The notes under the pieces: model-generated
Database searches by the model: none
Told to the model about the DNA's origin: nothing
What the model saw: only the letters and a program-made list of their open reading frames with translations
Made by a program: the position numbers and the translations under genes
Part shown: positions 48,661 through 63,765 of the stretch, piece by piece
Layout of the letters: each line of letters starts with the position of its first letter
Position numbering within the stretch: the first letter of the stretch is position 1
Assembly (NCBI RefSeq): GCF_000002425.4
Contig: NC_037273.1
Location: forward strand, 4,117,521-4,181,520
DNA from: Physcomitrium patens
Taxonomy: Eukaryota > Streptophyta > Bryopsida > Funariales > Funariaceae
Reading direction: 5' to 3'
Length of the DNA: 64,000 nt

Positions 48661-49586
48661 TAGATGACGCTGCAGCTCAACCAGTCAACCTATTAATTTT
48701 TATACATAAATTGAAAAAATAATGATAATTTGAAATATTAATTTCAATTAAATAAAATAAAAATAAATAAAAATAAAACTGAAAAGAACATGTTGAGTTG
48801 GTGGCAAGTTGTGGTGGTAATATAAACTGTGGTGATATGAGGTGAATGGCAAGTTGTGATGATCGTAACAAAAACTGGTGGCATTAGCTATACCCTTCCA
48901 TCCTAATTGGTGATGATGGTCCAACTAGGAATTTGAACCCGACCTGAGTAGCATACTGTGTTAATATATGGATTATATACTGAATTTTTCCCAGCTTTCT
49001 CGTGGGGTCGGGCAGGCGCACCGTTACACATTGAGAGGTCGTAGAGCTACTTGACCATGAATGACGCCTCCTTTGAGATCAGCTGATCTTATAACAAAAT
49101 CTCTATATGTATCCAGGCTTGGGGTAAAGAAAAAGAGGTGTAAAGTAGGATTCCTGACTAGATTACAGCAAACAAAGAATTGTAATAAAAATTGCCATTG
49201 TATCTCCCATTCCTTATTTTATTCAAATAGAATTTTGCAGAAGATATACTTGTACTTCTCGTCATCATAAACAATGCACAAATAATACAGATTCTTATCT
49301 TAGTTATACAACGGTCCGTGTCCTTATCGGTATCTGCAATGTAGGCTTGAACACACTAAAACAAATCAAATTTTGAATGTAACTTGGCCATCACTTAAAA
49401 CGAAGAAAAATGACGTTGCCAAAGACAGAACCCACCGACACAGGACATTACAACCAACAAAAGAACCCCATACACAAAAAGGACCTTGGTAAACTCACTG
49501 GCTAGCATATAATTAATACCATGTTACAAATAATTGCTGCAGAAGCTAAAACAATCCAGCAAGGCAATTCTACTAAGTCTCTATGT

Positions 49587-52500
49587 TTACTCTGTCCAAG
49601 CAAGCGAACCTGCCAGAAGTAACTGACTTGGTAGTGGTCCAGGACATGGTGCCATGTATGTCACCTTTTTCCTGCATATCCAGAACGATAATCAAAATTA
49701 GCTCGCATATAGCAGATATATCTCTACTTACATACTACTAAGAGATAAAAACACTACATCAAAAGTCAGAATTTTCCAGAAATCACCCCCTAAAGTGCCC
49801 CATAATTTTTGTAGGAGCTGTGGTTATTAATAGATAAAATATCCGAGATGCCTGTACTGGGCAAAACTGGAGCTAAGAGCCCATTTTGGTTTTATTTAAG
49901 ACAAATAGAGGATCCTGTAAGGCCAAAATGGAAATTGGCAGAATCAGAGAAGGTATAACGGATCTATTTTCGAGACAAGCACATCAATCCCAATCGAGAC
50001 AGAGATGGACGTTAGCAAAGAGGATAAACATCTACTGAACATTGCATTCCAAAATGTATGTAATAATTCATCTCTTCAGAGAGTTCAAATTTCCATGACC
50101 ACCCAGATTCATAAGCGATGAAAGCCTGGAAAATAGAAACTAAGGAGTGCAAGGGGCAATACGACTACGACATCGACAATAGGAAAAAATGAGATCCTAA
50201 CCTTTGCATGTCAATCTCGTTGATGTATATGAAGCCAGCAACATTACTACACATATACGATACACAAACTCTTGCGTCATCAACAAAAGAAAAACCGTGA
50301 ATAAAAAGACAAAATAACAATCATAATCATACCAAGAGGATAATCAATTACTATCAGAATTAGCGTAATTAGAAGCCACATTGCAGTACCGTAAATAATG
50401 AAAAAACTTTACAGCTTCATAACCAATCAACATTCCCTGCTACAGACTGAGATAAGTGTAATAACCTCGAAAGGAGATGCTCAGGGTCTTTGGCAAATGA
50501 AACCGCGAGTACAACGTGTAGCAAGTCGCGGCTGAAACCCACAGGTACAACGCGTGTGGGATCTGCTGTAGGCTCTGCACCAATTGGTAATGCTGATCGG
50601 GGGGCTTGTGGACCACCACCAATACGGAATACTTGCAGGTCGCTAAAGTTGGCAACTGAGGAATGGGGAGATAGATCATTTGACAACCCATAAAAGTACT
50701 CCTGTAGAGAAGAAATATAAGCAAAACATACATGAACTTGATCCAAAACAACACGATGTTTCTAATGTTTACTGGAGACTACACGAGAACCCAAAGCGCC
50801 TACGATAATAAAAACAAGCCAAGACATACCCTTCACATCCCCACAACACACATCAAGGTCTACCAACGACGAGTGTCAAAAACTCAGAATAGGTTAAATC
50901 AGACAGTCGTATGTCTACCTTTGTTTTTAGGACACGTGTCCGTTGTCGATATTTTGAGTTACGATTCACAACGCCCCCAGACTTGTGTAATTTCACAATG
51001 TCAACACCAGGCCTTACTTTCAGGACTTCCTGAAGCATGCTGTATAATTTTTCCTGTGAATGAAAGGAAAATAAACACAAACATGAACACTAGATCGGTC
51101 CCTCCAGATACAATCACAAACATGTGTGTTTATGCTAATGAACCTTCCACATTCTTTGAGTAAAGGGGAACCAGTAAGACAGGATCGGATGATTGCAACA
51201 TTCCCCCTTCCAAAGTACACATAAACAACTACGCTTTCTTGATATTTGTCAAGCAAGAACTACAGTCATTCCAAAAGAAATGAAACAGAACAGAAAGAAA
51301 TTATAATAGCAAAGCTAGAGCCTGGAATCATACCTGTCCAAGTACCAATACAACATCAGCTCGCAATGTCTCGATGGCATGCAATAGCAACTGAGCTCAT
51401 ATTCATCCCACACAGCGTTCACCAAAGTTAAAACATACGCACAGCAAATTGTCCTCATCCACAATGTTTTTTGACGACTTCTATTACCTGCTTTCAAACT
51501 AAAAATGCTTTTGCACTTGTCACAACTAAAAAGTTAGACAATAAATTATGAATATGTAACTCTTACCTCATAGCCAACTCCATCCACCCAACCCATAGTA
51601 TTGATAACCATGCCGGCAGCCTGAACTTCAGAATTTGAGACTAACTGTATATCCAAAGTACGCGCCAACTCTTTCACCAACACTTTATATAAGTCTACGT
51701 TCACACTGCACAACCACCCCCAAATTATGAAGGGATTAAGTTACATTCCAGTAAACTGACAAGCATAGAATTGCAAATGACATATCAATGAATATGTAGT
51801 TAATATGAAGAGTTAATTGTGTAGGAAAAAACACCTTGGAGTAGTGTGTCCATAAAAGTACACCAGGGGCAGGTCGAGCGGGACTCCCTCGATAGGGTGT
51901 ATGGGCATCTCAACAGGCGTTGCAGCAACTGTGCCGGGAATAGTGATTGAGCCCTGGCCTATGTCTAAATCTGCATACGTTGGCTTCCAACCTTCTCTGG
52001 CGGCCCAACCAAGTAACATCCGCACTAAGCAGCTCTTTCCAGAATCTGTTGGCCCTACCACTATACATCTGGGACCCTGCCACAATCACGTCGAACTTTA
52101 GAACATAAAAATGAAAGAGGAGTTCAACGTGGATCTTTCGAACAAGTGCTGCCCATGCCGACTAGCCTTACTTCTATCCACTAGCCTTTCTCATCTCTCA
52201 CATGAATTGCAGCAATTCCAATATCAGTTCAGAGTTATTATGTGATAAGAGGATAGTGTCCACATGAGTTATACACTAAAATAGGTGCCCCAAGCCAACA
52301 ACGTAAGCAGCAGCAAAAGATATATAGCCGAATGAACATACTGCAGGGGGGTTGGTGCTGGGAGCATCAGATGCAGCGAGAGCCTCCTTAGCTTTTCTGC
52401 GCCTTCGTTCAAGGACTGCATGCACATTGACATAGCTGACCATTGGAGTCTGTCCCACACCCGCACATCAAAGAATGCCTGTCTTGATAGAGTCAAAGTC

Positions 52501-53701
52501 TCAACTTTATTCTGTACATACTTGCATGTAAAAACCAGAAATGTAGATCAAACACAGAAAATGGCACTTCATCATTCCACAAGCAGGAATTACTAGGGAA
52601 TTCTCAGCGAACCGTGAAAAACGTGCAGTGGAATAACTTATAGATCCATCATGAGGATAATTGGGACCATCGTCAACCATGCACTATCCTACAATCATAA
52701 TTGATCGCTTCAGTCAAGGAGATAGATATACCTCGTCGGCAACATAGGCAACTTCGGAGATACCATCCAACTCAATCGTGCAGCCATGCCAAGTAAATAC
52801 CTGCAACCCCGTTTGCGTTCGAGAGGAAACTTAGCTGTGAAGAATACTGATTATATACATACACAGAATACACCAACAATCTTTTATTAACGCTTATTAA
52901 CTGAAAAACCATGCGTTCAGACCTAAGAACTGCAGGCGAAACGACACACAAATGAATCCATATGAACTCGCGACAGTTCTGAAGATATTATCGCGTCTTC
53001 TGAGGAGAAACGTTTGAAAATGATCACAATCGATGGTCCTTAAACCCTAAACCTTCATAAACCAGACGCGTGGACATCATCGTCATGTCCAAGTTTCTCA
53101 AAACTTTGCCCCAGCAATGATTGTAAAACCAGTAGCAGAATCTTAATCTCGTGTGTAGATGAGACGATGAAAACCCCCGCTCAAAAAATCATAAAACCGA
53201 GGAATAAATAAATAAAAATCCACTATCATATAGCAGCTTAAAAACCATGTCCATCACCAATGTCAAATAGTATCCTGTGTCAATTCTTTATGCAGTTTAA
53301 CAAGTAGAACACACATTGCGATGCCAACTGACAGGATTCCGATTAATAAACGACAACACTTAATTTAGCTGTAAATTTATCTAACCTAAAATCTCACTGC
53401 ATTTATTAAGAGCACACTCGAGCGTTGAGAGGCGGATTTTCAGACATGTTACGGGTGACTCCGGAAAGTTGAGCAAGTAGCTTACAGCAAACTTGTGCGC
53501 AGCAGGGAAAGTCATCCAGAACATGGGCGGCAGTTCCGTGCCAAAAACCTCTGCCGTCCCAATCACAAGCTGCAATTTGAGCGGCGAATCCATGCCGACT
53601 TCCACCCGCAGCTCACTCTCCTTCTGCAGCTTGAACTTGCGAGTCCCTCCTGTCCCGGTTCCGCCCCCGCCCCCAACTCCAGTTCCCGTGCTCGCTGCCA
53701 T
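49587..53701 (-). CDS. CLP1: CLP1, polynucleotide 5'-hydroxyl kinase / mRNA 3'-end processing factor (10 exons)
   Basis: Nuclear ATP-binding subunit of cleavage factor II in pre-mRNA 3'-end formation; animal CLP1 also phosphorylates RNA 5'-OH ends in tRNA splicing. Exons: 53486-53701, 52732-52800, 52342-52449, 51835-52076, 51567-51705, 51334-51390, 50919-51053, 50466-50701, 50202-50246, 49587-49671. All join in frame to 443 residues, the usual length. The N-terminal beta domain (FKLQKESELRVEV, FTWHGCTIELDG) is followed by the P-loop GPTDSGKSCL (exon 4), the YADLDIGQGSITIPG Walker-B-type strand, and NTMGWVDGVGYE (exon 5). The C-terminal domain includes EYFYGL, VAGFIYINEIDMQR and a LLLAGSLAWTE end. 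A Gly/Thr-rich run near residues 5-20 is unusual. ATG 53701 is the first Met directly before the conserved FKL block. Confidence 0.94.
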
Positions 53702-54120
53702 CTCAGTCTCCTTTGATGGAGGAAAAAAAAAATCCCCTAATCCAAACCCCTCTCTTCCAGTCCCTTTTCTCCAACCCACAAAACCCTCCTTCCCTCTCAC
53801 TCTCTCTCTCCCTACTTCTCTTCCACCTCCCTCAATGTTACCACTTCTCACCCAAAACTCACTCTTCTGAATCCTCTCTTCTCTTCGAAACCACGCAAAA
53901 TGCAATCGATACAAGGAACAAACGCGCGCGCGCACACACACACGCTCGAACACACAACTTACCCTTCAACAATCCAACCCAGAGAGAAGAACATAACAAA
54001 AACACAATCGAATACAATGCAAAACTTCCGGATGCCCAAACTCAACCTACTGCTGTCGTCATAGTCGAGGAATGCCACACCGCTTTGCTAAGAAGGGCGA
54101 TTTGACGGCATCGCAGTGAG
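53702..54120 (-). promoter_or_regulatory. 5' leader/promoter of CLP1
   Basis: Purine-rich on the minus strand (complement of the CT-rich tract 53795-53820), with a CG/CA alternating run at 53925-53943. The frame of CLP1 stays open upstream to a Met codon at 53953, but that extension is low-complexity and is taken as leader. Confidence 0.4.
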
Positions 54121-54158
54121 AAGAAGCATCGTAAAGAAACTGAGCAAGAGGAAGAGGC

Positions 54159-54187
54159 AGCAGGCAGGCAGGCAGGCAGGCAGGCAG
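54159..54187. repeat. GGCA tetranucleotide microsatellite
   Basis: About seven CAGG/GGCA units in a row. A GGAT/GAAT tetranucleotide run follows at about 54340-54366. Confidence 0.85.
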
Positions 54188-54419
54188 AAGGCCGCGAGAG
54201 AACAGGGGTCCAGACTCAGGACCAAAATCCAAACTCGGGGGACAACCCAGGTCCCATCCCTCTTCCAGATCCCACGTCCCCTACTCATGTCCCGTTCCAC
54301 TTGTCCGCATCCCTCTCTCTCTGCTGAGACCCCGAAAGCGACCTGGATGGATGGATGGATGAATGAATGTCGGGTGCTGTTCGTCGTATTTGAATGGCTT
54401 TTCACAAAACTTTGAAATG

Positions 54420-54913
54420 TGAATTGTTGCAGTTCATGTGTTTATTTATGTACTCATTCAATTAAGTATATGTGTGAAATTAAATCATTAAAATAAAAAC
54501 AATAATGATATTAGTTACACATTTAATACAGAAAACCTCAAGTAAGTGATTCACAATTTGAACAAAAAAAAAATCATCACCTAACTGATTTACTATTTTT
54601 TAAAAATATAATGTGAAATCATCAATGATGTAGAAATACCCTTAGTATACACTATCTTTTTTAAAAACATTAAGAACAAATATAAATTAAAACCAACAGT
54701 ACAAATTAAATTTTGTTCTAACATGGGTTTAGGGTTCAGGGGTTACTTCTAAAACTACGTGCTACCCTTAGATTGTCATTTAATATTGGTTCCATTAATG
54801 ACACTTGTTCAACAAAATAACTGTATGAAATTCTTAAAGTTCTCATCTATATTCTACATTTTTTATTTTTTATTTTTTTTCCTCAAACCTTAAAAATCTG
54901 AAATTCGAATTTA

Positions 54914-54948
<35 letters not shown>

Positions 54949-55157
54949 TGAGTTCTATACTCACAAAACATTTATCAACATACTTTCATTAACAGTACTA
55001 AGTTTGATTTCCTAATATGTATGCTCACCTATGCATACACATGCAACCAAAATTATAAAATATAATAAAATGTTATCATTTGCTATTACTGATGTGAAAA
55101 AATAAGTTTTCAAAATACAATTTATATATATATATATATATCTATATATATATATAT

Positions 55158-55191
<34 letters not shown>

Positions 55192-57100
55192 ATTAAAGAT
55201 TAATGTATTTTATGACTTTCACACATTCTAACAGTTTATTATTAAATTAGCCTTAATAGTTGATTGTTATCAATAAATTGAATTTGAAAATAAATGATTA
55301 CAATAGTTATACCAAAAATGGCCTGATAAACCATTAGCATACACATAACAACAATATCTAAATCCCAGAAATTAAAAAGATAAAAACAAATAGACATATT
55401 TACAAACTCGTGTTTCTAAATGTAATAATTTTAAAATAATAACAATAATAATAAATCTGAAACACGTGATAAAATATAACCCAATAGGTTAATATAACTG
55501 ATGACAACCATGATTTTGCCTCCACCTACTCTAAATGCTAAAAACAAATATGAAAATAAACTATTAATGTAGAAGAAATCTCAAAAAAAACAATAAGCAA
55601 AAAGTAAATGCTAAAAAACTTACAAAACTTCACACTGTAACATACTATAAGAATATTATACTTAATTCTTTTCTATCTAATTTTGAAATATTAGATGATT
55701 TACCAATCAAACTATGGCAGTATTGGATGCTAACATTAGAGAATCAACATTGGTTTTAAACTTTAGTTATTAGTAAATTTAAAATTGATCAATATTTCAA
55801 ATGTAATTTGTACATCCTTTTATTGATTGTGATACATTTTTTTCCAATTGGGACAATATATATTTATATGTACATATTAAAAAACAATTATAACCCATTG
55901 TAACATGATTGTTTTTTGACAATTTGAAGTATTGATGTAAAACAAATTAATATTGTTCAGCCATATCATTAGAATTGATAATGTGATAATTATTTTGATT
56001 AAAAAATGACCATTTAATTTTAAATTATATCATTTTAGGGATGAATACATACATTTTAGAATGTAATTTAGGATGAAACCCTTTATTATCATTATTATTT
56101 TATATATTCAATAAAAGCAGGTTTTATGATAATTTTTTACAAACAATTTGTGTTCAGTTTCTCAAGATTACATTAGTTCAAAATCCATTTTTGATGATGA
56201 TATTATGAAGTTTAATAATTATTTCATGTCCTTAAAATACAAATACAATTTCCTAAAAAATATGTAACACTCTCTGAGTCATAAAGGTTAAAAAAGATAC
56301 AATGCATTATGAACAATTTAAAAACATTTATGTAATTGTTACCATTCATCCAGTTAAAAAAACACATAAGTTTGTGTATATGTATACATATGTATATCTA
56401 TATGTAGACATATATAGAAGCTTTTATATGTTTTCATTATATTCAGTTTATCAACAATGCATCAATATTGTTCTTTAACTGATGAATGTAAAAGATAAAG
56501 GAAAAAATAAAACACAATAGCTATCAAATTCACTATCATTATCATACTTATAGTGTGATTGTTTTATAATTTTATCATATCATGTACAGTTACATAGACA
56601 GCAAAGTTAAAGAACAACCACAACTATTACTTTTAAGATTGGACTTGTCTCTAGTATTTTACTTTTCATTCGCATTTTTTATTGAAAAATGTAAAAGAAA
56701 CAATACGTGCACAATCCTAGATCCAAAATTACACACGAAACAATTCATTCAATGCCCTTGGCTGTATGATTTGTGGCTCTCTATCTAGAGTCTTGAACGG
56801 AATATTGTTACAAATATAAACAAAACCCCTTTTATAGAAAACAAATAAATAATAGTAAGTAGAGAAGTCAATGGTCAATGTCAAACTGACTAAATACCAA
56901 TCAAGCAACGAAGCCCTAGAAACCAAGTCCATTCCACGCGGAATATGGACACCAGCAAAGACGTGCCATTGGACGAATTCGCGCCGATGACGAGGAATGG
57001 GTAGAACGCGGCGGTTCCACTCGGAATTGGTCGCCCTCGACAACCGCCTGACGAAAATATTTCGTCGTTCAACGAACGGAAACATCAACGAAGGTTCACC
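54420..57100. other. AT-rich intergenic DNA between CLP1 and RAMP4
   Basis: No gene seen. Contains TA runs (54917-54945, 55122-55158) and a GA run (55160-55189). Composition becomes GC-rich again after about 56930, ahead of the RAMP4 gene. Confidence 0.65.
55122..55189. repeat. Compound TA-GA microsatellite
   Basis: A TA run (55122-55158, one TC interruption) passes directly into a GA run (55160-55189). Confidence 0.88.
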
Positions 57101-57449
57101 GGAATTTGTCGAAATCCAACATCCAACATCGGACGTTTGCTCGGGCACCTGACCATCGTTGTCCAACGAACGATAACGCGTCTTTTGGAAGTCGGCGTGC
57201 TGGGGCTCCTGTCTCCGCTCTGTCTCGCGGTGTCTTTTTTAAGGGTTCGTGCCTCGTTGCGCAGGGCATTCGATCAACAATTTTGAAGCTATTCTCTGCA
57301 GTTCCGCTCAACCCATCGTTGATCTCTACGCTCTCGTGCAATTGGTGTGTTGTGCGCGATCGGCTTGCTCTAGAAGTAGTTGTGTATTGTGGGTTTTGAT
57401 CAGTGAAGGAGGGTTGCGTGTGTTTTTTTTTATCCGTTTGTTGTAAAAG
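57101..57449 (+). promoter_or_regulatory. GC-rich leader/promoter of the RAMP4 gene
   Basis: Genic composition, CG-rich, ending in a T run at 57424-57431 shortly before the RAMP4 ATG. No TATA box seen. A 97-codon frame on the plus strand (57106-57399) is not conserved and is taken as leader. Confidence 0.4.
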
Positions 57450-57656
57450 ATGACGACCTCGAAGAGGCTTGCGGACAAGAAGAGCGCTAAGTTCCAGAAG
57501 AACGTGCACAGGAGGGGCAGTGTCCCAGAGACGACGATTAAGAAGAAGAACCAGTATCCTGTTGGTCCGATGGTGCTCGGCCTGTTTGTTTTCGTCGTCA
57601 TTGGGTCTTCTCTCATCCAGATCCTCCGCACTGCTACCACCGGCGCCATGGCGTGA
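57450..57656 (+). CDS. RAMP4: RAMP4/SERP1-type ER membrane protein (single exon)
   Basis: Small tail-anchored protein of the Sec61 translocon that protects nascent membrane proteins during ER stress. It has 68 residues, the normal family length, in one exon. The N-terminus MTTSKRLADKKSAKFQKNV and KKKNQYPVGP match the cytosolic basic region of the family. A single transmembrane segment VLGLFVFVVIGSSLIQIL lies at about residues 42-60, followed by a short lumenal tail RTATTGAMA. The plant family has the same basic-then-anchor layout. An alternative frame over the same DNA (57469-57687) lacks these features. Confidence 0.94.
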   Translation: MTTSKRLADKKSAKFQKNVHRRGSVPETTIKKKNQYPVGPMVLGLFVFVVIGSSLIQILRTATTGAMA

Positions 57657-60110
57657 TGAGGTGATGGCGTGGATAGCGATTTTTTAGTGCAGTATACACG
57701 GCTATGCGGTTATTTGTTTTAGGAGCTTATGTCATGAGGAAACCGCGCCGTAATGGTTTCGAGGGTTTTCATGGAGTGCTCAATTGTCGTAGCCTCCTTG
57801 TCCGATGATTGATCTCTTATGTAAACTTTGATAATCTCAATCTTAATATTGCCGTGTCTTACGGCACTTCCATACTTGTTGAAATCCGGGTGTGTGTTTG
57901 CTTTCATTCTGCTCTAGATTTGATTTCTATTTGTTTAGACCTGACTCGCATCTGTTCGCAAACCTGTTCAGTACCTGGTTTCTTTTTCAATTTTCTATGA
58001 TCTACGACGTAGCCTTCCGAAGGTATCTTACATTATATATTTTCGAAGCCCTATTACCTTATTATCTCTATTATTATGATATGAACGTAGATGCAGTCCA
58101 TCTTGTGAACTATTTCGCAGTACCAGAAAGTTACTATGAACCCTTCTGCACAGTAACGTGCCTGTGCGTTTCTTTTATCCCAAGGCCGCGTGAGCATTCT
58201 GAAATTCTTTGTAGAGTTGAAGCCTTGCTGGTGCACGATTTAATGAAACTATATTTGTACCATAGTTGTCCCACCGTATTGGACTGATGATACGAAGCGA
58301 AAGGCTGCAGGTCAAGCAAGGAAACCACCAGTGGTTCTCTTGCAGCAGCATAGGTAATGCCCAGTCACTTTCCAGCCTCCGATGTTGTACTCCCTATACT
58401 CGTGTTTTGTGACATTTTGTAGTGTACGTGGTTTCCCACACTGAATTTGTCGATGCTGCTCACCCTCCCCAACACTAATATCTCTCTCGTCTTACTCTGA
58501 CCAGGTGCACAGGGTCCTTCAGCAGATGCTTGTGTTTTATCAGCAAATCTGCAAATGTTACGAGACGATGACGATGCGATGGTGCCTGTGGTGTAGTGAA
58601 GCATCCTTGTGGGCGCAGTTTCCCTTGTTCGAGCTTTTATTCATGCAGGTAACATCTATCAGAGGTCACCACTTGACAATTGCATGAAATAACGAACCAT
58701 GATCAACGCAATTGACCTTGTGTCTTTTTTCTCTTTTCGTTGTTTTCTTTTTTCTCAAACCAAGCTTCACAAAGAAATGAAGGTGGGTGGGTTTTATGAA
58801 CTTGTTCTCTCAACTGCTTAGATGCTTGAACACTCTCACAATGTGCATTCTTAAACAACCACAAGACTGGTGTTAAGGGAGTTTCATTTGTTTATGCTTG
58901 GATCTATAGCAGAGTTTGTCAGGCAGAGGAAGTGATCCCTATCAAACGGTGCCCACCATGGACCATACTGTTTGGTTTGTAATGTGTTATTTGAAAAAAG
59001 AAGATGAAATGTTTTCAACTGACTTGCATTGTAACGTCATGGCTCAGATGCACAGTATGAAGGAACATGTCTTTTCTACAGTGTTTAGAATAAAGTTAAT
59101 TATATTTTTGGGGAGTTGAAGAAATATTTCAACCTGGATCAATGTGAATTGCGAACGTTATGGTGTATGTTATACATTTGAATTCATGAGTTCTAACTGC
59201 ACGAAGTTTTATATAAGATAGATCAGATGAAAGAAAACGTTCACAATTTATTTTGATATCGTTCGTGGCCTTAAAACAACTTTAGATTATAAAACCTAAT
59301 TCCTTCTCCAATCTGGTAATTTTTTTTCCAAATGATATGTATAGAAGAGAAATAACTTTAGAATTCAAAGTGTCAGTTTACTGAAGTTTCTTTGCTATGT
59401 CCTTACTTTTTTAACATTTTAATAGCTCTCTTTTGCTTACCCTGTAGCTGACACCATTTTGCTTGTCAAAAATGTATGAAAAAAGGTAAAGCTTTACTTT
59501 TAACATACAACACATTTTAATATAGAAATTGACTGATTGTTAACAATAAACTTGTTAACATGTAGCATTACTTCATGTTTGGAATGTTTTCTCATGTAAA
59601 ATTTAAAAATACTTTTACAGCCATAAATTTTGTGCATCTTGAAATGTAGTTTGTTAACTTATAGTAAAATTAAATAATAAATTAGAGTTGAAGCTGTGAC
59701 AATAAATAGATTACAAGGTCAAAATAACTAAGTTAATGTATATAATATCTTATTTTAAAAAAATTATTAAAATAAAGTTACATAATATTTTTGAAACTAT
59801 AGTTCTATTTAAATAATTATAATATTATATATAAGTAATTTTGTAACTTTATCCAAATGTTTAGAAACTTCCACAATTAATTTCTAAAATTTGAATTATT
59901 TTGAAAAATCTTAAAAACTCTAAAGTACTTTAAAAAACTATTAATATTTATACATACATCAAGTAGTTTCATACAATATATTATGTTACATCATTAAAAT
60001 TTTAAAATACCATATGTATTTATATTAAATAACCACAGTATTTTCTATTAGATTTATAGTTCCAAATACATACATATACAAATACATACATACATACCTA
60101 CATATATAGT
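57657..60110. other. Intergenic / 3' flank of RAMP4
   Basis: Moderate GC to about 58700, then AT-rich. Frames of 60-131 codons (for example 57892-58287 plus) show no family features. No RNA gene seen. Confidence 0.5.
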
Positions 60111-60118
60111 GCATTAAA

Positions 60119-61489
60119 TTAACAAACCCGCAGCGACGCCCTCGTCCTCTGTCCTCCTCCATTTCGAAGCGCCACGCCTAGGACGGACGCGACGGACGCG
60201 ACGGACGCACTATCAGGGGAAGAAGAAGATGATGATAACGAAGAAGACGAAGCAGAAGACGAAGGCTGTCCAACACCACCACCTCCACCAGCGGAAGGGA
60301 AGGGAATGGAATGGAAGGAAGGGCAAAGGAAGGAACGGGAGGAAGGATGGAAGGAAGCATTGCATGCAACCAATGCATGTGGAGAAAGGGAAAATGGTGG
60401 CGACTAAATGAAGCCCAACAAAGCAGCCAAAGCAGCAAAGCCAACGAGAGTGGGGGGTGGGGATGCTGGGGTGCTCGATCCTAGTGTTTCGTAGGCAGGG
60501 GGGTCATTGAAGAGGAGCATGTGGCAATGGGGAGAGAATCCTGCATCCTGCGTTGTCGTCACCCACCTTCACCACACCCCCCCCCTCTCCTCCCACCCTT
60601 GTAGTTAAGCCCCAAACCCACCCCCCCCCATGATTAGGCACCTGCTTGCTTTTGGCTGGTTTCTAGTTGGGCCATCATTCATGAGTCCCCCCTCCCCCCG
60701 CCGGAAAGATAAAAACAGTGCTGCAGAAATAGAGAGGAGGAGAGAAAGAGGAGGAGCCAGAGAGAGAGAGGAACCCACCACCACCACTCCCCCACCCCGC
60801 CCTGCCCTGCCCTGGGGCCTCACTTCACCTGTCTCTATTTCCACGCATAGCCTTCCCTCCTCCTGCTCCTCGTATTCCCCTTCGCCCCCTTTTTTGCTTG
60901 CTGGAGCCACAGCAGCAGAGCAGAGAGAGGAGAGCGGGCTGAGGGACCCGCAAGACGGGGCTGAAGTAGATGATGCTGGCTTGTTGGGCTGATCAATGGG
61001 AGCGTGGGTGAGAGAGGGCGAGAGAGTGAGAGAAGGCGGAAAGCGGGTGTTGGAGAGATGTTGCTGTAACTGAGGGCGTGGGGAATAACGTGGCCATTGG
61101 GGTTGCTGGCTCTGATTGAGGATCGCATCGTGGTGGTGAAGTGGTGTTTGTAACCTGGTGGGTCGTGGTCTGTTTGGGAGGTGGGTGAAGGTGGGCCAAT
61201 CTTGGTGAGATTTCGGATAGATTCCAGCTTGTGCGGTTGCAAGCTTACGTGTTGTTGTACCGCCAGTGCGTGCGTGCGTGCGTGTGTGTGTTTGTGTTGG
61301 GGGGCAAGTTTCGTCTTTGTAATCGGTGGGTGGGTTGTTCGGGTGAATTTCGGAGGGATTTGGTTGATGTAATCGGATGGGAGGAAGACGTGCTGGAGGC
61401 TTAGACGAAGCTGCATTGGTGTCGGCAATGGTAGATTGAGGACGGTGCGGTACGGGCTGGCGCGGGTTGGGACGTAGAGGGGTACAGGG
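60119..61489 (+). promoter_or_regulatory. Long GC-rich leader/promoter island of the BSK gene
   Basis: Composition jumps at about 60120. The island holds a repeated CGACGGACG unit (about 60181-60207), GAAGAAGA/GATGATG runs, C runs (60575-60583, 60620-60628), GA-rich tracts (60730-60770) and a CGTG repeat (61265-61290). Short upstream ATGs are frequent. The transcription start cannot be placed. Confidence 0.4.

Positions 61490-63765
<2,276 letters not shown>

Noticed and set aside
48900..48950. tRNA-like T-loop (TTTGAACCC type) in the spacer
   Set aside because: No matching acceptor stem, D-arm or anticodon arm could be found around it.
53702..53953. CLP1 start at the upstream Met (53953)
   Set aside because: The extension is low-complexity, repeat-derived and unlike the family; ATG 53701 gives the normal length.
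57106..57399. 97-codon frame ahead of RAMP4 as a gene
   Set aside because: No family features; it lies in the GC-rich leader and is best read as 5' leader.
60119..60373. Ser-rich 84-codon minus frame
   Set aside because: Low-complexity shadow of GAAGAAGA/GATGATG repeats in the BSK leader island.
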